Positions 1 to 6,428 of a DNA stretch of 12,919 nucleotides are shown piece after piece. Source of the stretch: Methanothrix sp. (GTDB lineage: Archaea; Halobacteriota; Methanosarcinia; Methanotrichales; Methanotrichaceae); NCBI GenBank assembly GCA_028688535.1, contig JAQTXY010000018.1, positions 1 through 12,919 on the forward strand. Reading direction: 5' to 3'. A program made the translations under genes and the position numbers. Below the pieces are notes generated by a model that made no database searches, was not told where the DNA came from, and worked only from the letters and a program-made list of their open reading frames with translations. The first letter of the stretch is position 1, and every line of letters begins with the position of its first letter.

Positions 1-1
1 T

Positions 2-1147
2 TGGTTGCGGCGGGTGCTCCGCAATCTTCTAAGCAATGCGGTACAGTTCACTGATAACGGTAGTGTCGTGCTCTCTGTTTCTGGTACGAGTGAAGAGGTC
101 CACTTTGCAGTCCAAGATACGGGCATAGGTATTCCCCAAGGCCAGATGCACCGCCTCTTTCAGCCTTTCAGCCAGTTGAATATGTCCATTTCGCGAGGCT
201 ATGATGGAGCTGGCTTAGGTCTGGCGATCAGCAAGAAGCTGGTCGAGCTGCTCGGCGGCCGAATCTGGGCGGCAAGCGAGCTTGGTAAAGGTAGCACATT
301 CTATTTCACTGTTAAGGCTCTTGAGGCTCCTGCTCAGTCCAAGTCGTTCCTGGCTGTTTACCAGCCGCTGTTGCAAGGCAAGACCGTGCTAATTGTGGCC
401 TCCAACCAGACTCTGCGACGCATATTAGGTCATCAAGTCCATCGCTGGGGTATGACCCCGCTTCTGGCAGAATCTGCCACGAAAGCTTACCGGCTTCTCT
501 TATCCGCACGATCATTCGACCTGGTGTTGGCGGACCTCAATACGCCTGATGCCGTTTCCATGTTAAGAGAGATTCGCGGATTCGATGAAGATCTGCCGCA
601 GGTGGTCCTGGTATCTGCAGTCCATAAGGTCTCTCTGGATATTCCGGCCGTTGTTACAAGAAAGCCTCTCAAGCCAGCTGATTTGCATGAGGCCCTGATT
701 AAAGTGCTTTCAGAGCCTGAACAGGAGACCGCAGAAATAGGCACGCCCGAGGAAGAGATCGAATACAGCTCGTTGCGTATCTTGCTGGCTGAAGACAACA
801 TATCCAACCAGAAGATGACCATTTTGATGCTCAAGAAACTGGGCTATCGCGCCGATACGGTGACAAACGGCCAGGAGGTTTTGCAGTCTCTGGAAAGGCA
901 GCCCTATGATGTTATTCTCATGGACGTAAAGATGCCGGTGATGAACGGCCTGCAGGCCACAAAGGCCATACGAGAGAGATTGCCGGAGAACGGTCCGAAG
1001 ATTGTGGCTCTCACGGCCTACGCGCTGCCAGGGGACGAAAAGAGATGCCTGGCTGCAGGCATGGATGCCTATCTCAGCAAGCCAGTACAGATGCACGATC
1101 TGGCGGAGATACTGAGTCGGTACAATCCAATAAAAGGGGCTGATTGA
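2..1147 (+). CDS. Hybrid sensor histidine kinase, C-terminal part (catalytic domain plus two receiver domains), cut by the left edge
   Basis: The frame is open to the left edge, so the sensory region and the phospho-accepting His domain lie outside the window. Numbering from the TTG at position 5, the HATPase_c domain comes first: N-box NLLSNAVQFT (7-16), G1 box DTGIGIP (38-44) and G2 box GAGLGLAI (68-75), with GSTFYF closing the fold near 97-102. A receiver-like domain follows at about 126-236. It keeps a possible acceptor Asp177 (LVLADLNTPD) and Lys220, but has VASN where the acidic pair normally sits. A second, complete receiver covers about 258-370: acidic pair E263/D264, acceptor D307 in ILMDVKMP, Thr337 and Lys359. 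The architecture suggests a membrane or cytosolic phosphorelay kinase passing phosphate to its own receiver. There is no output domain in view. The signal sensed cannot be inferred. The gene ends at TGA and is followed at once by a 12-bp palindrome. Confidence 0.93.
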   Translation, partial: WLRRVLRNLLSNAVQFTDNGSVVLSVSGTSEEVHFAVQDTGIGIPQGQMHRLFQPFSQLNMSISRGYDGAGLGLAISKKLVELLGGRIWAASELGKGSTFYFTVKALEAPAQSKSFLAVYQPLLQGKTVLIVASNQTLRRILGHQVHRWGMTPLLAESATKAYRLLLSARSFDLVLADLNTPDAVSMLREIRGFDEDLPQVVLVSAVHKVSLDIPAVVTRKPLKPADLHEALIKVLSEPEQETAEIGTPEEEIEYSSLRILLAEDNISNQKMTILMLKKLGYRADTVTNGQEVLQSLERQPYDVILMDVKMPVMNGLQATKAIRERLPENGPKIVALTAYALPGDEKRCLAAGMDAYLSKPVQMHDLAEILSRYNPIKGAD

Positions 1148-1345
1148 TGTTTACTAGTAAAGCCTCCATGAGCTTCAGGATAATGGTTCATGCCCGAAGA
1201 ATGTAAAACGTGATTTATTATCACTGCTATAATTAATGCCGATATCGGCAGCGAAGACTGTGCACGAATTAGATAATAGATCTCGGTCGCAAAACTAGTG
1301 TTCTGTAACATTAATTTTGTAGATTAAGATAATGTCTCTGAAGTT

Positions 1346-1448
1346 TTACACTGGCATTGTCCTGATCGGATCACCATCTCACTATTGGATAGCTAAAACG
1401 AGAAATAGTTCCAGAGTGAAATGCTAGTGGCGGCTCTGGTCAGTGTAA
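1346..1448. repeat. 103-bp foldback with 8-bp perfect inverted ends
   Basis: TTACACTG at 1346-1353 is the exact reverse complement of CAGTGTAA at 1441-1448. Nested inside its right half is a second inverted pair, CCAGAG (1411-1416) and CTCTGG (1434-1439). It ends immediately before the TATA region of the DUF1059 gene. The size and nested structure resemble a small non-autonomous element or a structured regulatory segment. No flanking target duplication is visible, so the mobile reading is weak. Confidence 0.35.
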
Positions 1449-1453
1449 TTTGC

Positions 1454-1467
1454 CAAAGTATTTAAAC
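1454..1467 (+). promoter_or_regulatory. Probable archaeal BRE/TATA promoter for the DUF1059 gene
   Basis: The sequence CAAAGTATTTAAAC resembles an archaeal BRE plus TATA box. Its centre lies about 27 bp upstream of the ATG at 1489, so transcription would begin at or within a few bases of the start codon. No Shine-Dalgarno sequence is visible. Both points fit a leaderless or nearly leaderless mRNA. Confidence 0.55.
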
Positions 1468-1488
1468 TTAAATTACACAATAATAAGT

Positions 1489-1734
1489 ATGGAGATAATT
1501 TATCGAGAATATGTATGTAAGTTTCATCCCGAATGCGGTTTTACGGTATGTGCGAAGACTGACGAGGAGGTCATCGAGCTTGTGCGTATGCATCAGGAAA
1601 TTGCTCATGGCGCAAAGGAATCCTCAGCAGATGTGGGAAAGAAAATTAAGGAACACATCACGGTTGCACCGATCAAACCTACAGGTGATCCAAGGGTAGC
1701 AAAGAAAAAGTCTCTCCTTGACACTTGTGTCTAG
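1489..1734 (+). CDS. DUF1059-type small metal-binding protein
   Basis: This 81-residue protein matches the DUF1059 pattern: an N-terminal strand, a Cys/His-rich segment (Cys10, His13, Cys16, Cys21) in the context KFHPECGFTVCAKTDEE, then an amphipathic helix ending in HQEIAHG (His35, His40). The family is described as predicted small metal-binding proteins, and the Cys and His residues are the likely ligands; the physiological role is unknown. A lysine-rich tail from about residue 50 to 75 extends beyond the conserved core. I chose ATG 1489 because homologues begin close to this point and the TATA box sits about 27 bp upstream. A TTG at 1450 in the same frame would add 13 residues unlike the family and would overlap the promoter. 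It stands alone, 260 bp from the ferritin gene. Confidence 0.85.
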   Translation: MEIIYREYVCKFHPECGFTVCAKTDEEVIELVRMHQEIAHGAKESSADVGKKIKEHITVAPIKPTGDPRVAKKKSLLDTCV

Positions 1735-1915
1735 GTATGATCATATTTTTGCATAATATTTTAATGCACCACCGGGTCATATGATGTCGTACATCCATCT
1801 CCGCATTTGCCTCATTTTCGAGTTCCATGCCATATTCTATGGCTACGATGTGGCATGCGGCTTCGGTGACCCTTAAAGTCGCTGCCTTCGTCACCAAAAA
1901 TAAGCTCGCTGGTGA

Positions 1916-1927
1916 TAAAAATATATG
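1916..1927 (+). promoter_or_regulatory. Probable TATA box for the bacterioferritin gene
   Basis: An AT-rich stretch TAAAAATATATG lies about 70 bp upstream of the ferritin ATG and would give a leader of roughly 45 bases. The leader carries the ribosome binding site GGAGGAGA at 1981-1988, 6-9 bases before the ATG at 1995. This is prediction from base composition and spacing only. Confidence 0.4.
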
Positions 1928-1994
1928 CTAAGTAAAGAGATAGTTGTGTAGAAGCTAACCCCGGCTAGATATGAAATATTGGAGGAGATGTTAA

Positions 1995-2552
1995 ATGGTT
2001 GAGATTTCGAGACAGAAGCAGAAGGAAAACGTGGTCGAGGTATTGAATAACGCGCGCTCCCACGAGTTGCATGCCATATACCAGTATATGAACCAGCACT
2101 ACAATCTGGAAAACATGGATTACGGTGATTGGGCGGCCAAGGTCAAACTGATTGCAGTCGACGAAATGCGCCACGCAGAGATGTTCGCAGACCGTATCAA
2201 AGAATTGGGTGGAGAACCGACCTCAGACCCTGCAGCACAAACCCAGAAAGGGCAGAAGGTCGAGGTCGTGTTCCGATTTGATGCAGACCTCGAGGATGCG
2301 ACGATCGCCTCTTACAATGATTACGCCAGAATCTGTAAAGAAAATGGTGACCATATCAGCTCCAAGATTTTCGAAGCAATCATGGAAGAAGAACAGATAC
2401 ACTATAACTACTTTGAAAATGTAGACACGCATATCAAGAATCTTGACGGGACGTACCTTGCGCAGATTGCCGGAACGCCATCTGCTACTGGCCTTACTAC
2501 TCAAGGCTTCGTCGCGAGGCAGGCAGGCGGAGGTACGCCAACAGGTGCATAA
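1995..2552 (+). CDS. bfr: Bacterioferritin (ferritin-like diiron protein)
   Basis: This 185-residue protein has the four-helix ferritin fold. Ferroxidase ligands appear with bacterioferritin spacing: Glu24 (SHELHAI), Glu57 and His60 (DEMRHAE), Glu100 (DADLED) and Glu133/His136 (EEEQIH). The intervals 33, 43 and 33 residues equal those between E18, E51, E94 and E127 of E. coli Bfr. Met58 falls exactly at the position of the haem-ligating Met52, so haem binding between subunits is plausible. The expected role is cytoplasmic storage and oxidation of ferrous iron, which also protects an anaerobe during oxygen exposure. After the core, about 30 C-terminal residues rich in Gly, Thr and Ala form an unusual flexible tail. 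A clear ribosome binding site precedes the ATG, and a strong hairpin follows 25 bp after the stop, so the gene is probably monocistronic. Confidence 0.92.
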   Translation: MVEISRQKQKENVVEVLNNARSHELHAIYQYMNQHYNLENMDYGDWAAKVKLIAVDEMRHAEMFADRIKELGGEPTSDPAAQTQKGQKVEVVFRFDADLEDATIASYNDYARICKENGDHISSKIFEAIMEEEQIHYNYFENVDTHIKNLDGTYLAQIAGTPSATGLTTQGFVARQAGGGTPTGA

Positions 2553-2577
2553 CATTGACCAGATAGGAAATCAAAAT

Positions 2578-2627
2578 AGTTCTGATGTCGATTTTATAGG
2601 TACTGTAAAATCGACACAGAACTTTTT
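2578..2627 (+). terminator. Strong hairpin plus T-run after bacterioferritin
   Basis: The left arm AGTTCTG (2578-2584) and GTCGATTTTA (2587-2596) is matched by TAAAATCGAC (2606-2615) and CAGAACT (2617-2623). This makes 17 base pairs, with an AT/A asymmetry between the two blocks and a 9-base loop. TTTTT at 2623-2627 follows. The position just after the bfr stop fits a transcription terminator or 3'-end stabiliser. The stem is long enough that a relic of a small palindromic element is an alternative. Confidence 0.7.
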
Positions 2628-2741
2628 CGATATGTTTCGCCCATGTCATTTAGTAATGAAGGCTCATGTCCGTTACCATATCAAGGCACTAATGCATCAA
2701 TTTCTGTGCAGTCCTCGCTACCGCATCACATTCCACGTCTT

Positions 2742-2776
2742 CAGCTCCCGGAGCTGGCCAGCCGGGGGGCTGCTGG
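2742..2776. repeat. Tandem GC-rich hairpins in the spacer after bfr
   Basis: CAGCTC (2742-2747) and GAGCTG (2751-2756) pair around a 3-base loop. Immediately after, CCAGC (2758-2762) and GCTGG (2772-2776) pair around a G-rich 9-base loop. The two GC-rich hairpins stand out in an otherwise AT-rich spacer. The function is unknown. Confidence 0.4.
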
Positions 2777-2832
2777 ACTAATACATCTTGAATTTGACTT
2801 TAGGTTCTTTACCATATCGGAGGTAATTTCTT

Positions 2833-3115
2833 TTGCGCAATGCCGCAGAAACAGATGATGCCCTTAAAGAGGCGTACTTCGATGCAATCAGGCCCCCGGA
2901 AGAGCCACTGTGAGCATGTTAGAGATGGCTTTGAATATTTTCAGAAGTTTCCTGGTCATAAACTACGGCTCTGGAGACTTGGGAGTGCATCTGGACCATT
3001 CTCGCGGTATGCCTACGTCGCGATAGAGTTGCAGAAATTCAATGTGATCGCCAGATAGTTTGCCAAGAGAGGCTTGAAAGTCACTTCAAAGGTTATTGTC
3101 AGATATCCATCATGA
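2833..3115 (+). pseudogene. Probable frameshifted remnant of a small (~90 residue) protein gene
   Basis: A good ribosome binding site, GGAGGT (2819-2824), stands 8 bases before a TTG at 2833. The first frame reads a protein-like segment including DALKEAYFDAIRPPEEP, then stops at 2911-2913. Plausible coding sequence continues in another frame from the ATG at 2916 (MLEMALNIFRSF, then GSGDLGVHLDHSRG). It then moves to a third frame around 3020 (IELQKFNVIAR), runs through a TAG at 3056-3058, and continues as FAKRGLKVTSKVIVRYPS to a TGA at 3113-3115. Joined together this gives about 90 residues. I do not recognise the family, and the reconstruction rests on composition and the start signal only. 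Two separate tiny ORFs, or no gene at all, remain possible. Confidence 0.35.
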
Positions 3116-3238
3116 AAGTCTGAACAGGAAATAAGGCCTATGATATGGCCGATTCGGCAACCAGAGTTGATTGCTCTGTTAATGGGAATTGGAAAGAGCT
3201 AAATCTTATTGAATCATAATTAAAAAAGGTGATTTGCT

Positions 3239-3574
3239 ATGAAGAGAGATGAATTCATGAAGAATATCCAGGAGTGCGAGATCCTCGATAATTTCGATCA
3301 AGATCTTCTGGATCAGGCTGCTGCGATGTTTAAAAAATGGGGGCATTTGGCACATGATCCAGGCCTATGGGCCAAGACCGATAAGGAGCATCTGTTTAAG
3401 GATTTCGGCCTTAATGATAATGCCAGTGACACTGATGCTGTTAAAAAGGAGAAGAAAGCTCTGCGCTGCATATCATCCAAGATTATGACGAGCCAGATAA
3501 GCAAAGAGGATGCAGTAGCGATAATGAGAAACTTCAACGAAATAGAGAAACCCGGCTTTAGATGGCTTCAGTAG
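3239..3574 (+). CDS. Hypothetical small charged protein (111 residues)
   Basis: I do not recognise this family. The predicted product is strongly charged, mostly helical and without membrane segments or a signal peptide. It has only two cysteines (Cys13, Cys77), not arranged as a metal site. It contains a Trp-rich central part (KKWGHL, DPGLWAKTD), a Lys-rich stretch around residues 69-74 and the C-terminal end GFRWLQ. Coding is supported by the ribosome binding site AAGGTGAT (3226-3233) at about 5 bases from the ATG and by good codon periodicity compared with the surrounding spacer. It sits alone between two decayed regions, so it may be a lineage-specific gene. A soluble regulatory or adaptor protein would fit its composition, but that is only a guess. 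Confidence 0.65.
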   Translation: MKRDEFMKNIQECEILDNFDQDLLDQAAAMFKKWGHLAHDPGLWAKTDKEHLFKDFGLNDNASDTDAVKKEKKALRCISSKIMTSQISKEDAVAIMRNFNEIEKPGFRWLQ

Positions 3575-3626
3575 GAGATATGCTTCGATAAGGGATATTT
3601 TGAGAGCTGCCTGCAAAGCTCCCTGG

Positions 3627-4410
3627 CTAGCCTTCTGCCCTGTCGGTCTTAACCCACTTTAATTTTTCCATGAACTCCGATATTTCGTCAAAGAATCTAT
3701 AGTACCTCACCTTGAGTTGATCTATTATCAATAATACGATTGTCACATAGATCCAGGCCATCGCAGCCAGATTCTAGCCGATGGGCTCGGTGAGCAAGCC
3801 TTAAACAGCAATGATTGTGGCAAAGGCCTGTATCTCGAGCACGGCTCCAATCAGCAGGTTGTCTGGTCGGCAAGACCAGAAGTGGCCTTTTGTTCTGGCT
3901 ATAAAGATAATAAAATGGCCAGTTACAGAGAGCTTGAGGTACATGAAGGACGAAAGAACCTCTTTGCTCAGATGTAGATAAATAAGTCAAAAGAAAAGCA
4001 GCCAAAAATCTCTACTGTTCCTATCAATCACAGAAATAGGCACATTCCTATGACCGGGACATACTTCAACGATCGGGTCTTTGCAAGTACTCAGCGCGGT
4101 CTTAGGCCATAGACATGATAGCAAAATCGTTAAGTGAAGCCAACAATAATATCACTATGGCCGTTACTAGATAAAAGTTGAAGATGCCGTTCATGAGCAG
4201 AAGCAAGAAAATAATTGCAAAGTCGTCCCAGCGGATTAGTATTGCGGAAAGAATAGTTGCAGCCTCAATCATCTAGGCGATAGTCCCCCCAAAAAATAAC
4301 CCAGAAATTTTATAAGCGGATTGACTTTCTTCTCCAAAATTTCATTTGGGCCATATTGTTGGAGTCTTGATTCGCTTCTGGAGTAGATAGAACACTTTCG
4401 TTTGATGAGA
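3627..4410 (-). pseudogene. Decayed, internally deleted plasma-membrane-type (H+) P-type ATPase
   Basis: Read on the minus strand, the fragments follow the order of a P-type IIIA proton ATPase. The cytoplasmic N-terminal motif is RLQQYGPNEILEKKVNP, then KFLGYF with a frameshift in a T6G6 run, then the first membrane hairpin MIEAATILSAILIRWDDF. Near 4170 the sequence jumps directly to the late membrane segment TAIVILLLASLNDFAIM, which carries the conserved LND. It continues to SSFMYLKLSVTGHFIIF, ARTKGHFWS and the final KVRYYRFFDE. The actuator, phosphorylation and nucleotide-binding domains are missing, including the DKTGT site, a loss of roughly 500 residues. In-frame stops lie at 4273-4275 (Trp codon), 4102-4104, 4066-4068 (Trp), 3987-3989, 3801-3803 and 3774-3776 (Trp). 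About 260 codons of some 800 remain. The intact ancestor would have pumped protons across the cell membrane; this copy cannot work. Confidence 0.88.
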
Positions 4411-4621
4411 GATTAATTCATTAAATATGCTTTTCAGGCTTCATCGGCCCTGATGATAGAATCCATACTTAAACCACGCCACCAATATATATTTTTGTTT
4501 CCAAGTTATATTGAAGTTTTCAGCATTAAACGGGCAATGAGGTAATAGAACTATTGAACATTCCGACAGCAATAAGTAGTTTCTAATCATATAGAACGCT
4601 AAAAATTTAGAGGATGACAAA
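4411..4621. other. AT-rich divergent spacer with possible promoters in both directions
   Basis: On the minus strand, GCATATTTAATG (4423-4434 region) could be the old TATA box of the ATPase remnant. On the plus strand, CAATATATATTT (4482-4493) is a candidate TATA element for the SpoIIAA-like gene, which would leave a leader of about 110 bases. Neither assignment goes beyond base composition and position. Confidence 0.35.
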
Positions 4622-4978
4622 ATGATAGAAAGATTAGCTGATAGTTCGGGAAATGTGATAGGATTTAAATGGATTGGAAACATTACAGCCTCCGACTACA
4701 AAACAATGGTGCTGGAAGTCAGAACCTTGGTGGAAAAGGAAGGTAACATTCGTTTGTTGTTTGACCTGAGCGAATTTAAATGGGAGAAAATGGAGGCATG
4801 GCTACAAGATCTGAAATTTGGATCAGAATTTCGTCATGAGATCCAAAAAATGGCCATAGTCGGCGATAAAACCTGGGAGAAGTGGATGGCACATCTGGCC
4901 AAACCCTTCTATGCTCGTGACGCTAAATTCTTCCATACTGCCGATATCAACAAGGCTTGGTCTTGGCTTCGAGAGTGA
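4622..4978 (+). CDS. SpoIIAA-like (STAS/SEC14-type) protein
   Basis: This 118-residue protein looks like the SpoIIAA-like family, small single-domain STAS relatives. It opens with a strand-rich part (GNVIGFKWIGNITASDY), then a helix, a core strand (IRLLFDLSEFKWEK), an amphipathic helix (AWLQDLKFG) and the typical second half with KMAIVGDKTWEKWM. It closes with ARDAKFFHTADINKAWSWLRE, of which the strand FFHTAD and the final helix with Trp are usual for the family. Members are soluble and of uncertain role; some are linked to stress responses or ligand binding, and they generally lack the serine-phosphorylation switch of true anti-sigma antagonists. The start is set by GAGGATG (4610-4616) 5 bases upstream of the ATG. 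A terminator-like hairpin follows, so it is probably a single-gene unit. Confidence 0.82.
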   Translation: MIERLADSSGNVIGFKWIGNITASDYKTMVLEVRTLVEKEGNIRLLFDLSEFKWEKMEAWLQDLKFGSEFRHEIQKMAIVGDKTWEKWMAHLAKPFYARDAKFFHTADINKAWSWLRE

Positions 4979-4991
4979 TTTATAGAGTGTA

Positions 4992-5022
4992 AAAAAAGGA
5001 ATGATATAATATTCCTATTTTT
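4992..5022 (+). terminator. Hairpin plus T-run after the SpoIIAA-like gene
   Basis: AGGAAT (4997-5002) pairs with ATTCCT (5011-5016) around an 8-base loop. The A-run before the stem faces a T-run after it (5018-5022), which extends the stem with one mismatch. It lies 13 bp after the stop codon, a normal place for a terminator. Confidence 0.6.
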
Positions 5023-5131
5023 ACATAATACAAAATCAGCGATTTACGTGCCAGATTAGGGCGAAAGATGGTTTTCCTCCCTAGAATGATATTGACTAGA
5101 TATCGACTTGAATTGTCAACAAGAGGTAGAC

Positions 5132-6355
5132 ATGTTGAAGGATTATCTGACGATGGATGATGTCGTACTTGACAATAAAAGAGTACTTGTAAGGGTGGAC
5201 TTTAATTCACCCATGGATGCTAAGGGAAACATCCTGGACGATAGAAGAATTAGGAGTCATTTAGGTACGCTGCGATCCCTGGAGCACTCTAGGGTAGTTC
5301 TGATGTCTCATCAGAGCCGGCCCGGAAAGAAGGATTATACCACCCTAGAAGCTCATGCAAAGCTGGCAACACAACTTCTAGGTCGCGAAGTGGCCTACGA
5401 GGACGACTTATTCAGCACTTGCGCAAGAGATGCTTTAAAGTCTCTCGAAGAAGGTGAGATCTTGCTCCTCGAGAACACTCGCTTTTATGCCGAAGAGATG
5501 ATGAACCTCACCTCCGAAGAGCATGCCCAAAGTTACATGGTTAAGATGTTGTCTCCACTTTTTGATCTCTTTGTGAATGATGCCTTCTCAGTTTCTCACA
5601 GATCGCATTGTTCGGTAGTAGGGTTTACAGGGGTTTTGCCTAGTGTTGCTGGCATCCTAATGGACAAAGAAATTATGGCTTTGGACAAGGGTTTGAAGAC
5701 TCACGATCACCCAACGATTTTTGCCTTAGGTGGAACTAAGGCGGACGACTCGATTAGGATGATCCTTAACGCTCTCAAACGAGATGCTGCAGATAAGATC
5801 CTAACGTCTGGCGTTGTGGCCATTGTATTCATGATCGCAAATGGCACAGACGTAGGCGATGTTAACCGGAAACTTATCTTGGACCAGAAGTATTCGGATT
5901 TGATCCCCATCGCATCAAAGCTGCTTAAACAATATCCCGGCAAAATCGATGTGCCCGTGGATGTAGCGCTAGACAAAGACGGAGAGCGTGTAGAAGTAAA
6001 AGTGAACAAGATACCGAATGATCTGGCCATTTCCGATATTGGTTTGGAGACGATCTCAAACTATTCTATGGAACTGAAGGCGGCCCATGTAAGCGTTTTT
6101 CACGGTCCGACTGGCATTTTCGAGCTGGAGAAGTTCAGGACCGGGACGGAAGAGCTTCTTAAGGCTGCAACCAAATCGATCTACTCCATTGCGGGAGGGG
6201 GGCATACTGCAGCCACCATTGATCAACTCGGCCTGGAGTCAAAGTTCTCCCATGTAAGCATGGGAGGTGGTGCGAGCATAACTTATCTCTCTGGAGAGCC
6301 TCTAGCTGGAATCGAAGCTCTTAAGAAGGCTGCAGTCCGCAGCGTTAAGGCTTAA
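5132..6355 (+). CDS. pgk: Phosphoglycerate kinase (archaeal type)
   Basis: The enzyme interconverts 3-phosphoglycerate plus ATP and 1,3-bisphosphoglycerate plus ADP in the cytoplasm; in a methanogen the main flow is toward sugars. The 407-residue length is normal. N-domain substrate motifs include RVDFNSP (21-27), HQSRPGKKD (60-68), LLLENTRF (111-118) and FVNDAFSVSHRS (147-158). The nucleotide-binding half has ALGGTKADDS (198-207, usually GGAK), HGPTGIFELEKF (324-335), GGGHT (355-359) and HVSMGGGAS (374-382). All expected parts are present and the gene looks functional. I prefer ATG 5132 because GAGGT (5123-5127) stands 4 bases before it; an in-frame TTG at 5108 would add 8 non-conserved residues. 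Its same-strand neighbours downstream include the GAPDH-like gene and ppsA, but a dead gene and two small elements separate them, so co-transcription is unlikely. Confidence 0.95.
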   Translation: MLKDYLTMDDVVLDNKRVLVRVDFNSPMDAKGNILDDRRIRSHLGTLRSLEHSRVVLMSHQSRPGKKDYTTLEAHAKLATQLLGREVAYEDDLFSTCARDALKSLEEGEILLLENTRFYAEEMMNLTSEEHAQSYMVKMLSPLFDLFVNDAFSVSHRSHCSVVGFTGVLPSVAGILMDKEIMALDKGLKTHDHPTIFALGGTKADDSIRMILNALKRDAADKILTSGVVAIVFMIANGTDVGDVNRKLILDQKYSDLIPIASKLLKQYPGKIDVPVDVALDKDGERVEVKVNKIPNDLAISDIGLETISNYSMELKAAHVSVFHGPTGIFELEKFRTGTEELLKAATKSIYSIAGGGHTAATIDQLGLESKFSHVSMGGGASITYLSGEPLAGIEALKKAAVRSVKA

Positions 6356-6428
6356 GTGGTCTATGGGCTGCGTTTCCTCTGCAGAAGTGCCCTGGCGCCA
6401 GATAAGATCGAATCTCTCCATTGTATTA

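Larger units (their letters stand above)
1148..1488. other. Intergenic region with several small inverted repeats, no gene seen
   Basis: No convincing coding frame was found on either strand. It holds a perfect 12-bp palindrome TTTACTAGTAAA (1150-1161) directly after the kinase stop, a short hairpin GTGAT/ATCAC (1210-1224), and a perfect 14-bp palindrome TGCCGATATCGGCA (1237-1250). A 103-bp foldback (listed separately) fills its right part. The palindromes could be operators, weak terminators or relics of small elements; the sequence alone does not decide. Confidence 0.5.

Noticed and set aside
1153..1299. Two ACTAGT sites (1153-1158 and 1294-1299) as possible ends of another small element
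   Set aside because: Sequences next to the two sites do not form inverted repeats.
1679..1897. 72-residue minus-strand ORF overlapping the end of the DUF1059 gene
   Set aside because: It overlaps a better-supported gene, has no ribosome binding site and matches nothing I recognise.
2223..2555. 110-residue minus-strand ORF inside the bacterioferritin gene
   Set aside because: It is a shadow of bfr, whose ligand residues and spacing are unambiguous.
5108..5131. TTG at 5108 as the pgk start
   Set aside because: It has no ribosome binding site, and the extra residues are not conserved; ATG 5132 has GAGGT at proper spacing.
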